From the NCBI GenBank assembly GCA_020853515.1, contig JADYYU010000053.1, positions 1 to 14,880 on the forward strand: DNA of 14,880 nt, given 5' to 3'. The notes below the pieces were generated by a model that saw only the letters and a program-made list of their open reading frames with translations, was not told where the DNA came from and ran no database searches. This DNA is from Chitinophagaceae bacterium. Its GTDB lineage: Bacteria > Bacteroidota > Bacteroidia > Chitinophagales > Chitinophagaceae. Made by a program: the position numbers and the translations under genes. This document shows, piece after piece, positions 1 through 8,593 of this stretch. Position 1 is the first letter of the stretch. The number at the start of each line of letters is the position of its first letter.

Positions 1-864
1 CATTACGAAAATGAAAAAATACACACCCTTTTTATCTGGAAAAATATGGTAGACGATGCTTTTCTGTTGCATGAAAAAACACTGAATACCAAACTGATCC
101 CGGCCGAATTTGAAGCCGCCGCATTTTGGAGTGAACTGATTGAAAAATTAAAAGCACAGGAAGAAATTGCAGAAAGATTCAAGGCAGAACTGGATTCGCT
201 TTTTAATGAACTATCCTTTCGGCAGCATCAGCCTGAAAGCCATGCTGTGAATGAAAAGATTGAGCTTCGTTTGCAGAAAGCGCTTGTTTACTTTTTACAA
301 CGCATTTATGATGAACTGATCTTGCCCCTGCAAAATTTTATACTCAAGTTTGATGGAGTGGCCCGTATACGCAAGTACGTTTCTTTGCTGGAGGAAACCG
401 AGAATAATTTGTGGCAAAAAATTACACAGTTGCAAAGCAGCACCTATGACAATAAACGTTTGCTGCCTGAAGACCTCATTGCCCGAAAAGCTGCCAAAGA
501 AAGCAGAAGCAAGCCGAAGAAAAAAGAAAAGGGCGATAGTGCCAAGGAAAGCTATGCCTATTATTGTGCCGGTAAATCGATCGAAGAGATCAGCCGGATC
601 AGGCATCTAGCTCCCAGCACGATTGAGACCCATCTGGCTGAATTTGTACGCACCGGCGAACTGGATGTGAGTCTCTTTTTACAACCGGAAGATATTCAAA
701 AGATCAAGGAAATTTACGACGACGAAGCATACTATTCATCCACAGTAATCGTACAAAAACTCAATAATGAAGTTACACATACACAAGTCAGGATGGCGCT
801 GAATCATTTACTTTTCAAAGAAGAAATTATCATGAAGCCGTTTCTGAATTTGGGTGTAAAATAA
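1..864 (+). CDS. C-terminal part of a helix-turn-helix protein, probably a helicase-type ATPase (5' truncated by window)
   Basis: The frame is open from base 1 to the TAA at 862-864, giving 287 residues. The first ATG inside (46) is not preceded by a stop, so the true start lies outside the window. What is visible is a long, charged, helical region (about residues 20-165), a Lys-rich linker (about 168-180), and then a compact helix-turn-helix (about 180-228, with GKSIEEIS and STIETHL) resembling the HTH_40 family. That family sits at the C-terminus of RecQ/PIF1-like helicases and AAA ATPases in Bacteroidota and Firmicutes. No Walker motifs fall inside the window, so the helicase identity is inference from the domain's usual company. 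A second small winged-helix-like stretch follows to the end. The gene converges on the secreted protein gene, with 80 bp between the stops and no clear hairpin terminator. Confidence 0.7.
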   Translation, partial: HYENEKIHTLFIWKNMVDDAFLLHEKTLNTKLIPAEFEAAAFWSELIEKLKAQEEIAERFKAELDSLFNELSFRQHQPESHAVNEKIELRLQKALVYFLQRIYDELILPLQNFILKFDGVARIRKYVSLLEETENNLWQKITQLQSSTYDNKRLLPEDLIARKAAKESRSKPKKKEKGDSAKESYAYYCAGKSIEEISRIRHLAPSTIETHLAEFVRTGELDVSLFLQPEDIQKIKEIYDDEAYYSSTVIVQKLNNEVTHTQVRMALNHLLFKEEIIMKPFLNLGVK

Positions 865-944
865 AATTGCCTGATAATATATAGTTGCTGCCTTATTTTC
901 ATTTTTTAGACTGACAGCTCCTATAAAATTTGTCCGAAGAAATC

Positions 945-3824
945 CTACTGCTTGATCACTTTTTGCATAAATAGTGCTTTTCGGTCTTTATCGTAAACAA
1001 CTACATAATAAACCCCGGCGCTTTTGGCACTGATGTCGATATTGTGCAATGTAGTGCCTGCCCGATGTGAGATATTGCGGCGGTCTGTGATTTTGCCGTA
1101 CATATCAGCGAGCACGGCAGTATATTCTGCATCCTTGCTTTCATTGATTGAAATTGTGATCTGCCTGCTGGCCGGATTTGGATACAACTGCATATAAGAT
1201 ACATTGCGAAATACATCCCCGCTGCTTAATGGAGATTCGGGAACAAACAAGGTATCATCATTATTACCGTTCAGCCCGTTATCAACATAAATGACCGTTT
1301 GCGTGCCATTGGCACCGGCATAATAAGGATCAATCAGATGGGAAGTTGTTCCGCCTAATGAAAGATTATTCGCTACAAATAGTTTAATGCTGTCGTTGTA
1401 CAAAACGTACATTTCGAGGTTATACGCTGCAGGTACAGCACCGGGGTGTATGATCTGATAACTGTAATCGTGCGGAATGCGGGTAATCACGGTATCGTTT
1501 GCGACCAGACTCAAACTGTCTACCATAATATTGACAGCCTGTGGATCACCATCACCGGTTTGCACGTAATGGCAGGTCAGATACTTGTTGATATTTTCAG
1601 GATTGCCATAGCTGATCTGCCTGTTGGCAACTGAAAGATGATCGTTTTCAGCCGGTAGTGCTTCACGACTGATCCCCATACTGATATCATCGGTTGTTTG
1701 CGTAATACTCATTACGGAGTCTGCATAATTTTTCAGGTCAATAGCATAGCCGTCTAAGCTGTCGGCATTAAAATACAGCGGGTAAAAAGCTTCTGTACCG
1801 CTGCCGAGCATCGGTTGTAATTTTGAAATCTGATTGATATAGTTTCCGTTCAGCAGGGTGCAATACAATCCGCCGTTAGCAATGGTATAGTCGGTACCGG
1901 TACTCAGCGAAAAATCGTAGGTCGTGTCTATATTTCTACTGGGTTTCAATGAGGCAAAGGGATAGTTCATGATTTCAGTATAAGTAGGTACATTAAAATT
2001 AATATACATGACATTATAATAATCTGAATAGTAACCGGTATCAATATAATTCCAGTCGGAGCGAATTGCGATATACTGGGTACTGTCGAGCGGATAATTC
2101 GGATCGTACACCATCAAGGTATCAGATTCGGTTAACAACGACACCGGATCTTTAAAAGGTAATTTTTGAGGAGTCTTTATCTGGTAAGGAAATACTGCAT
2201 GCCCGCCTATTTTTCCGTTATCATTCAGGGTGAATGAAAAGGTTCGTATATTCACTTTTTGCGCGGTGTCGCTCATGTACGTTTTCGTACGGTAAAGACC
2301 GGCCCATTGAAAGATACCATCCGGATATAAATTGTGCAGCACTTTATTAAATTGCAATAACTGACCTCTGGTAATCGCACTTTTGCTCACAGAATCCATA
2401 TTTGAAAATGAAGACAGATCGGAATTCAAAGGCAGATCGTAACGGCTGTTGAGGCTGGTCGGATTACAATAAGAAAGCAGTGATGTGATTGAAAATCCAT
2501 AGCAGTCGCCATTAAACCGTCCGGTATCCGCATACTTCCTGATGTACTTAACATATTTGTCAAACATCTGGTATTTTTTGACGTACTTATATAGGTTCTG
2601 TACATTAGGTGAACCATTTGGTGTGTAATATTTGTCGGTCTCAATTGCAAAACTTTTCCAGTCGGGATGCAATGTATTTGGAATATGCGGCTTCTTATAT
2701 TTTTTGATGATCTTATTATCATTCAGCGGCAGGCCATTGTACATATAAGGGTCAAACAGATCATAGTCGATATACTGATCAAAAAAGTCACCGTTCCAAT
2801 GGGCGCCTGTATTGCCCGGTGTGAGGTCGAGTCCATTATATGTTTTCCAGGTATGTTTGGTAAAACTATATCCCGGATACTCATATTTATCCTGACCGGG
2901 TCGATAAATAAACCCTTTCCATTTATTGGTATTCGGATCTAAAAAGCTGCCAACGATATGCCCTTTGTCATTGATACCATTAGCCACAGACTGTATGGTG
3001 TTGTTATGAAAAATAGGTGCCATCGATGTAGCATTCATATCATTTCCGGTTACCGTTCCATAGCACGCCATGTAAAATCCATTGGCCTGCTGATATTCAC
3101 CTACCAGGGTATGTCCGTTATTCATATCCCACACTTTAGTTTTAGTCGGTGCTATAAGCGTTTGATAAGTATTGGCAGTAGCATCATACAGAAAGGGATA
3201 ATAGTTTGGCGCGTCGAGATAAAAGCCAGCTATTACATTATTGGTATCCATGCCGGCACCCCAGGTATTGTAAAAAACGGCCGCAGGCATATATCGGCTG
3301 GCCTGCCATTGGGGCATACCGGCCGGTATAATGCTGTCGTGCAAAATAAATAGCCAGCGACTATTGACACCCTGATACCAGCCGCTGATATCATTCTTAT
3401 TATTGATTTTTAAAGCATTCACCGGATTCTGCCCCAGTCCGTTGACAAATACCGGCGCAGAAATGGCTTCGTCGGCCACATATATTTTATACAATGAAGT
3501 CACTCCGCCAATGGTAGAACTTACCAGCGCAACATCCCTGTCGTTGATCGATACGACTTTATTATCTAAACTGGCCACGATCACGTTATTGTCGATGTCA
3601 AACTTTACTCCTTTACGGGTTATAATAAACCCGATATTATCGCCATTGGCATTTGTATAATAGCCGCACATAAAACCCCTGTTGTTGATATCCATCACGT
3701 AAGTGTTGAAGGGGGCCAGTGTGTCGTAACTCATATCTATTTGTTCGAGCGTGTACTGAGCATGAGCCTCAACAGATATCAGGTGCAATAAAAGGATGGT
3801 GAAAAATGTAAATAATTTTTTCAT
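945..3824 (-). CDS. Secreted T9SS protein with HAF-like repeats and a papain-like Cys/His/Asp domain
   Basis: This 959-residue protein has a Sec signal peptide (residues 1-22, cleavage after AHA). Residues 43-311 hold at least five units of about 24 residues with a core like INnkGxIvGxY followed by GFI/PFLY (starting near 43, 137, 189, 231 and 281), resembling HAF extracellular repeats. Residues 425-615 contain GDCYGFS (Cys441), GGHAVFPY (His542) and VYDPNYP (Asp574, Asn576). The order and spacing fit a papain-like cysteine peptidase fold; this is my inference, as I cannot name a family. Residues 620-870 are unrecognised. The last 80 residues (from YMQLYPNPAS, about 877-959) form a T9SS type A sorting domain ending in VIKQ, so export across the outer membrane and surface attachment or release are expected. 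It is transcribed divergently from the repeat lipoprotein gene. The start is the ATG that directly precedes the signal peptide. Confidence 0.9.
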   Translation of the reverse strand: MKKLFTFFTILLLHLISVEAHAQYTLEQIDMSYDTLAPFNTYVMDINNRGFMCGYYTNANGDNIGFIITRKGVKFDIDNNVIVASLDNKVVSINDRDVALVSSTIGGVTSLYKIYVADEAISAPVFVNGLGQNPVNALKINNKNDISGWYQGVNSRWLFILHDSIIPAGMPQWQASRYMPAAVFYNTWGAGMDTNNVIAGFYLDAPNYYPFLYDATANTYQTLIAPTKTKVWDMNNGHTLVGEYQQANGFYMACYGTVTGNDMNATSMAPIFHNNTIQSVANGINDKGHIVGSFLDPNTNKWKGFIYRPGQDKYEYPGYSFTKHTWKTYNGLDLTPGNTGAHWNGDFFDQYIDYDLFDPYMYNGLPLNDNKIIKKYKKPHIPNTLHPDWKSFAIETDKYYTPNGSPNVQNLYKYVKKYQMFDKYVKYIRKYADTGRFNGDCYGFSITSLLSYCNPTSLNSRYDLPLNSDLSSFSNMDSVSKSAITRGQLLQFNKVLHNLYPDGIFQWAGLYRTKTYMSDTAQKVNIRTFSFTLNDNGKIGGHAVFPYQIKTPQKLPFKDPVSLLTESDTLMVYDPNYPLDSTQYIAIRSDWNYIDTGYYSDYYNVMYINFNVPTYTEIMNYPFASLKPSRNIDTTYDFSLSTGTDYTIANGGLYCTLLNGNYINQISKLQPMLGSGTEAFYPLYFNADSLDGYAIDLKNYADSVMSITQTTDDISMGISREALPAENDHLSVANRQISYGNPENINKYLTCHYVQTGDGDPQAVNIMVDSLSLVANDTVITRIPHDYSYQIIHPGAVPAAYNLEMYVLYNDSIKLFVANNLSLGGTTSHLIDPYYAGANGTQTVIYVDNGLNGNNDDTLFVPESPLSSGDVFRNVSYMQLYPNPASRQITISINESKDAEYTAVLADMYGKITDRRNISHRAGTTLHNIDISAKSAGVYYVVVYDKDRKALFMQKVIKQ

Positions 3825-3867
3825 TGTTATTTGTTTGGTTACTGCAAATTAAATAAATATGACTGAA

Positions 3868-3891
3868 AACATTTTGATTTTAACAAATGTT
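3868..3891. promoter_or_regulatory. Inverted repeat in the divergent control region
   Basis: AACATTT (3868-3874) and AAATGTT (3885-3891) form a 7-bp inverted repeat with a 10-bp spacer. It lies between the divergent starts of the secreted protein (3824) and the lipoprotein (3992). It could be an operator, but the arms are AT-rich and short, so chance is a real possibility. Confidence 0.25.
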
Positions 3892-3991
3892 AATACTACT
3901 ACAGGAGGCGACAACTTTTGCCACTGTTACATCTCGCTGAAAATATTTCCTTTTTTTTATACATTTACAGTTCAATTAAAACTATACTCCC

Positions 3992-4384
3992 ATGAAAAAA
4001 ACAATCTTGACTTTTGTATTAACTTCCTTTCTTTTTGCATGCTCAGAAGAGAAAAAAACAGAAGAAGTATCGACGGACAGCGACGGTATGCATATTACAG
4101 TACACGACGACAGCACAGATGCCGACGTGAAAGTAAATGCCAACGGCATCCATGTAAAAACCAATGACGGCAAAGAAGCGGATGTAAAAATAGATGCCAA
4201 CGGTACGATGGATATTAAAAGTTCAGAAGGCGATGCTACTGTAAAAATGGACAAAAACGGCAATATGGATATCAAAACAAAAGACGGCGATGCCAGTGTA
4301 AAAATGGACAAGAGTGGCAATATGCAGATCAAAGGTCCGGACGGCAAAGAGATCAATGTAAAAATTCCTACCGACGCCCGCTAA
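3992..4384 (+). CDS. Small lipoprotein made of 19-residue tandem repeats
   Basis: The protein has 130 residues. Residues 1-17 form a lipoprotein signal peptide with lipobox LFAC, so Cys17 should be lipidated and the mature chain tethered in the periplasm or outer membrane. After an acidic linker, residues 45-121 hold four imperfect 19-20-residue units of the pattern xVKxDxNGnMdIKxxDGdA; a partial copy precedes (31-44) and the start of another follows (122-125). The alternating polar/hydrophobic pattern suggests short beta strands. I do not recognise the family. The LtaS-like gene begins 17 bp after the stop, so the two are probably cotranscribed. A near -7 box (TACATTTA, 3960-3967) lies 24 bp before the start. 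Function is unknown. Confidence 0.85.
   Translation: MKKTILTFVLTSFLFACSEEKKTEEVSTDSDGMHITVHDDSTDADVKVNANGIHVKTNDGKEADVKIDANGTMDIKSSEGDATVKMDKNGNMDIKTKDGDASVKMDKSGNMQIKGPDGKEINVKIPTDAR
4124..4363 (+). repeat. Four degenerate 57-60-bp tandem repeats within the lipoprotein gene
   Basis: Units at about 4124-4180, 4181-4237, 4238-4294 and 4295-4354, plus a 9-bp start of a fifth, encode the 19-20-residue protein repeat. The third and fourth units are closest at DNA level (both contain GTAAAAATGGACAA followed by GGCAATATG), suggesting the most recent duplication. Copy changes by whole units would keep the frame. Confidence 0.8.
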
Positions 4385-4401
4385 CAACCATTACTTTTTC
4401 A

Positions 4402-6345
4402 GTGCCACGATCCAAAGCAGCTCCTAATTTAAACATTCCCGCCTTTGCTCAGTTTTTGCTCCGGTATTATGCCCTTGCATTATTAGTTTTAACTTGCTTA
4501 AGGCTGTTGCTCTATTTTTATATTCATGACGATAGCTTTGAACGCTTCAACGTTATTTCATTTAAATCATTGTTGCTGGGTCTGCAATTTGATACGGTGG
4601 TATTGTGTTATGTACTGCTGCTGCCAATGTTATTGCTTACCCTGCAGAGCGCTTACAATTTTAAAAAACCTATCCTTTTTTATTTTGTGAGTGCCTACCT
4701 TTCATTGATTTCAGCCATGCTGTTGCTGATTTCTATTGCAGACATCCCCTACTTTAAATTCTTTCATACACGCCTTTCGGAAGCTTCATTGCAATGGATG
4801 AATAGCTGGCGAACCGTCTTACAAATGATTTTCGAAAATAAATTGTACCTCAGTCTACTTCTGTTTGCCCTGGTTGCATTGCCGGCTCTGTGCGTGCTTG
4901 TTTGGAGAAGCTGCATGCGATATTTCAGCCAGCATTTTAATACAAACAGCAGCAGCAGAAGTCGCACCGGTCTGTTTGCTTTATTGCTCGCCCTGCTGTG
5001 CTTTTGCGGCCTCAGAGGCAAAATAGCACATCCGATCAGAATGGGCGATGCGTCCTACTGCCACAGCGCTCTTTTAAATCAGATTGGATTAAATCCGGCG
5101 TTTTGCTTATTAAAAAGTTATACAGAAAAAGTAAAACTGATGAACGAAGACGAGGCACTCCGTCTGACGCGCGAGTACCTGAATTTGCAAACGGCTATTG
5201 ATTCAATATCACCGATCGCGAGATATAACGAAGCCGCCGGCACGCCGCTTCATGTGAATATTGTACTGGTGCTGATGGAAAGTATGAGTGCTCATTACAT
5301 GGCTTATTTTGGCAATCAGGATGGCCTTACCCCCAACCTTGACATCCTTGCAGGCCAATCGATGTTTTTCAGAAACGCTTACAGTGCAGGTATTCACACC
5401 AACAATGGCATTTTTTCAAGCCTCTACTCATTTCCGGCGCTTAAACGTATCAGGCCAATGAATACGATGCCAATCAGAAAATACAGTGGGCTGCCTGCTG
5501 TAACAAAACACTACGGTTATCAGAATCTCTTTTTTTGTGCTCATAGTTTCGAATTTGACAACATTGTGAATTTCATGCCTGAAAATAATTTTGATAAAAT
5601 CATCAGTTCAGATATGTTTCCTCCCGAGGCCTCTATCAGTGGTTTCGGTGTGCCAGACAATTACCTGTTTACGGAGGCGATCCGTTTTTTTGATTCTACA
5701 TCCGGTTCCGGGCCATTTTTTGCTACCATACTCACCGCCTCCAATCACGAACCTTATGCATTGCCAAAGGATTATGTGCCCAAGTACAAAGACAAAAATC
5801 TCAATTCAACAGCTTATGCCGACTGGAGTATCGGACAGTTTTTACAAAAAGCAAAAACGAAAACGTGGTTCGACAGTACCATCTTCATCTTTGTGGCCGA
5901 TCACGGTTTCAGGGTAGGAGAAAATGCATACGAACTAGAACTATCCTACCAGCATATACCTATCCTCTTTTATGCACCCAAAATGATTCAGCCAGAGATC
6001 AGAGATGAATTGATCGGGCAGATCGATCTATTTCCAACGCTGATGGGTATGCTGAATATGCGTTATATCAACAATACCCTGGGCGAAAATATTTTAAAAC
6101 GACCCAGGCCCTGTATATACTTTTCGGCAGATGATAAAATCGGATGTATCGATCAGAAATGGTTGTATGTGCACAAATTCAGTGGTGGCGAAAGTTTGTA
6201 CGATTACCGAAGTAATAATACGCATAATTTTGCCGCTGAAAATAAGAGCGATCTTGAACGCTTACGTAAATACGCTTTTTCGCAGATACAAACTTCCGAA
6301 TGGATGTATAGTAATGACAAAACAAATATTACAGGCGGCAACTAA
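4402..6345 (+). CDS. LtaS/MdoB-like membrane phosphoglycerol (or related) transferase, sulfatase superfamily
   Basis: This 647-residue protein has five predicted N-terminal membrane helices (about 17-40, 54-80, 90-113, 146-168, 188-205) followed by an extracytoplasmic alkaline-phosphatase/sulfatase-fold domain (about 284-620). Visible active-site elements are the metal ligand Glu293 (LVLMES), the nucleophile Thr333 (GIHTNNG), the NHEP segment (His449), FVADHG (Asp500, His501) and His518, plus the family hallmark QIDLFPTL. The LTA synthase/MdoB family transfers phosphoglycerol from phosphatidylglycerol. A Gram-negative Bacteroidota has no lipoteichoic acid, so the acceptor here is unknown (periplasmic glycan, lipid or lipoprotein). 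The start is GTG at 4402: no in-frame ATG occurs before about residue 76, which would remove the first helix. It lies 17 bp after the repeat lipoprotein, suggesting translational coupling. Confidence 0.88.
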   Translation: MPRSKAAPNLNIPAFAQFLLRYYALALLVLTCLRLLLYFYIHDDSFERFNVISFKSLLLGLQFDTVVLCYVLLLPMLLLTLQSAYNFKKPILFYFVSAYLSLISAMLLLISIADIPYFKFFHTRLSEASLQWMNSWRTVLQMIFENKLYLSLLLFALVALPALCVLVWRSCMRYFSQHFNTNSSSRSRTGLFALLLALLCFCGLRGKIAHPIRMGDASYCHSALLNQIGLNPAFCLLKSYTEKVKLMNEDEALRLTREYLNLQTAIDSISPIARYNEAAGTPLHVNIVLVLMESMSAHYMAYFGNQDGLTPNLDILAGQSMFFRNAYSAGIHTNNGIFSSLYSFPALKRIRPMNTMPIRKYSGLPAVTKHYGYQNLFFCAHSFEFDNIVNFMPENNFDKIISSDMFPPEASISGFGVPDNYLFTEAIRFFDSTSGSGPFFATILTASNHEPYALPKDYVPKYKDKNLNSTAYADWSIGQFLQKAKTKTWFDSTIFIFVADHGFRVGENAYELELSYQHIPILFYAPKMIQPEIRDELIGQIDLFPTLMGMLNMRYINNTLGENILKRPRPCIYFSADDKIGCIDQKWLYVHKFSGGESLYDYRSNNTHNFAAENKSDLERLRKYAFSQIQTSEWMYSNDKTNITGGN

Positions 6346-6356
6346 ATTAAAATCCT

Positions 6357-6860
6357 TTAATATTTTGCCTTGAAACTTCCGGCAGTGATGATAATAGAAT
6401 CGGTTGGGCTCACCGGATCATCATACACTGTGCCTGAAAAAGTTCCCTCAATTATTTTTGCTGTTTTGTCGTGCTTCGTTATGCCCAGATTTCCGCCACC
6501 CGAAGTGGTATAAGCCCCGGGTAGTGCGAGATTTGAATACTGCATTACAAAATCACCGCCTACAAATTCAAAAGCATAATTTCCGGTGGTCGCCGCAGGA
6601 TCTATCCATAAATTGAGCCCTTGTGAAGGCGTGGTGGAGTTGCCAGCAATTGCAATATATGAGAATCCACCCAGATTGATCAGGTTGGTGGTCATAGAAC
6701 TAACTGACTGCGAGGACCCATTCTTTTTGTAAGCAAAGCTGCTGGCATAGGTAGGTGTATTGTTTGTTGGCGTGGTAGCGGTATCCTTTTTCTTGCAGGC
6801 AAAAATAAAGGTCAAAAAAAATAATCCGCCGAGAGTTAAAAAGTTATTGTGCAATTTCAT
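6357..6860 (-). CDS. Unknown small lipoprotein
   Basis: The protein has 167 residues. It starts with a lipoprotein signal peptide of about 22 residues with lipobox IFAC followed by KKKD, then a Thr/Asn/Pro-rich linker (to about residue 37). The rest is a beta-rich domain with many Gly, Ser and Thr residues and a C-terminal segment (EGTFSGTVYDD, then IIITAGSFKAKY) of the kind often seen in small Bacteroidota lipoproteins whose last strand carries GxFxAxY. I cannot assign a function or a firm family. It converges on the transferase gene with 11 bp between the stops and is divergent from the aldehyde dehydrogenase gene. Confidence 0.8.
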   Translation of the reverse strand: MKLHNNFLTLGGLFFLTFIFACKKKDTATTPTNNTPTYASSFAYKKNGSSQSVSSMTTNLINLGGFSYIAIAGNSTTPSQGLNLWIDPAATTGNYAFEFVGGDFVMQYSNLALPGAYTTSGGGNLGITKHDKTAKIIEGTFSGTVYDDPVSPTDSIIITAGSFKAKY

Positions 6861-7021
6861 AGTGATGATTATTTACCGCAAGATAGAAAAAAAATGGAAA
6901 GTTCAAATTTTTAAATACAATCCATTCATCTGCCCGGCGGCATTAGCAGTTCAGGTGTTTTTACAGTACTGAAAATTAATCCTTATTTTTACATTCCACA
7001 ATCACGCAATCAATTGTAAAA

Positions 7022-8500
7022 ATGAATTTATCTAATTTTCAATACATCCAGAATTATATCGGTGGTGAAATGGTTGAACCACTTTCTAAAACATATACCG
7101 ACAATATCAATCCGGCCACGGGTGAAAAATTCGGACAGATTCCCTGCAGCAATCATGAAGATGTAGAATGGGCTGTAAAAGCCGCCGGGCAAGCTCTTCC
7201 GGCATGGCGTATTGCTTCTGCAGAATCAAAGTTCAAGGTACTGAATAAAATTGCAGACCTGATTGATGAAAATCTGGAAGTACTGGCACTGGCCGAAACC
7301 ACCGACAACGGTAAACCCCTCTGGTTGTCTAAAGGCGTTGATATACCCAGAGCCTCCGCCAACTTTCGTTTCTTTGCCACAGCCATCATGCACTTTGCCA
7401 GCGAAAGCCATCAAATGGAAGACAAGGCCATTAACTATACTTTGCGACAGCCAGTCGGCATCGTGGGATGTATCTCTCCCTGGAATCTGCCGCTCTATCT
7501 TTTTACCTGGAAAATAGCCCCGGCACTTGCTGCAGGCAACTGCGTGATCGCCAAACCCAGCGAAGTAACACCCCTTAGTGCTTTTTTATTGAGTAAAATA
7601 TGTAAGGAAGCCGGTCTGCCTGAAGGCGTTTTAAATATTTTGCACGGTGACGGTCCCGCATGCGGAAGTGCCATCGTAGCGCATCCAAAAATCAAAGCCA
7701 TTTCTTTTACGGGAAGTACGCGTGCAGGACAGCAAATTGCATCAGTGGCAGCGCCCATGTTTAAGAAATTATCGCTTGAACTGGGAGGTAAGAACCCCAA
7801 TATTATTTTTGCCGACTGCCTCGCTGACGACAAGCCGGAGGTATGGGCAAAAATGATGAAGACTACCGTACAATCTTCGTTTGGCAATCAGGGTCAAATA
7901 TGTCTTTGCGGCAGCAGGATTCTGGTTGAAAAAAAGATCTACGAAAAATTCAAAGCCGAATTTGTAGAGCGCACTAAAAAACTGATCCTTGGCGATCCGC
8001 TCGAAGAGCAATCAAAACAAGGTGCAATTGTAAGCAAGGTACATTATGAAAAAATACTACATTGCATTGAGCAGGCCAGGCAGGAAGGTGGCACCATTCT
8101 GACGGGAGGGAATGCCATCCATCCTGACGGCCGTTGCGCTAAGGGTTACTTTATTGAGCCCACTATTATAGAAGGTCTGGGACCGGATTGTAAAACCAAT
8201 ATGGAAGAAATATTCGGGCCGGTAGTCACCCTCCAGACTTTTGAAACTACCGAAGAAGCGCTGGCACTGGCTAATGCCTGTGATTATGGGTTGGCATCTA
8301 CGATCTGGACAACGGATATTACCAAGGCAAACAAAGTAGCAATGAAGATCAATGCAGGTATTGTTTGGATCAACTGCTGGTTGCTCCGAGATCTGCGTAC
8401 TCCATTTGGCGGAGTAAAAAACAGCGGTGTTGGCCGTGAAGGAGGCTGGGATGCCCTTAAGTTTTTTACCGAAGCTAAAAATGTATGTGTTGAATTATAA
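7022..8500 (+). CDS. Aldehyde dehydrogenase, 2-aminomuconate / 2-hydroxymuconate semialdehyde type
   Basis: This full-length NAD(P)-dependent aldehyde dehydrogenase has 492 residues. Visible motifs are Asn155 in SPWNLP, FTGSTRAG (230-236), the general base Glu253 in LELGGKNP, the catalytic Cys294 in GQICLCG, and EEIFGPVV (395-402). The segment NCWLLRDLRTPFGG (451-464) with SGVGREGG is characteristic of the ALDH8-like branch that oxidises 2-aminomuconate or 2-hydroxymuconate semialdehyde. In that branch, arginines near 116 and 456-459 bind the substrate carboxylates. In Bacteroidota such enzymes usually serve tryptophan catabolism through kynurenine and 3-hydroxyanthranilate. No other gene of that pathway lies in this window, so the exact substrate is inferred. 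A near -7 box (TATTTTTA, 6984-6991) lies about 30 bp before the ATG. It appears monocistronic. Confidence 0.92.
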   Translation: MNLSNFQYIQNYIGGEMVEPLSKTYTDNINPATGEKFGQIPCSNHEDVEWAVKAAGQALPAWRIASAESKFKVLNKIADLIDENLEVLALAETTDNGKPLWLSKGVDIPRASANFRFFATAIMHFASESHQMEDKAINYTLRQPVGIVGCISPWNLPLYLFTWKIAPALAAGNCVIAKPSEVTPLSAFLLSKICKEAGLPEGVLNILHGDGPACGSAIVAHPKIKAISFTGSTRAGQQIASVAAPMFKKLSLELGGKNPNIIFADCLADDKPEVWAKMMKTTVQSSFGNQGQICLCGSRILVEKKIYEKFKAEFVERTKKLILGDPLEEQSKQGAIVSKVHYEKILHCIEQARQEGGTILTGGNAIHPDGRCAKGYFIEPTIIEGLGPDCKTNMEEIFGPVVTLQTFETTEEALALANACDYGLASTIWTTDITKANKVAMKINAGIVWINCWLLRDLRTPFGGVKNSGVGREGGWDALKFFTEAKNVCVEL

Positions 8501-8593
8501 CACTCTTGCAAGCTATGCGTACGTGCGGTTTTGAACAGGAAAACAAGGAACCAGGTTACGAAAATAATTTATCTTTAAACCTAAAATGAAACT

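Noticed and set aside
865..944. Intrinsic terminator between the two convergent genes at the left
   Set aside because: The region is AT-rich with T-runs but I found no convincing GC-containing stem.
3982..4356. Open frame of about 124 codons on the minus strand over the repeat lipoprotein
   Set aside because: Its periodic Ile/Ser-rich translation is the reverse complement of the 57-bp repeats; the plus frame has a clear lipobox and context.
4402..6345. True lipoteichoic acid synthase
   Set aside because: The window shows a Gram-negative Bacteroidota, which has no lipoteichoic acid; only the enzyme superfamily is supported.
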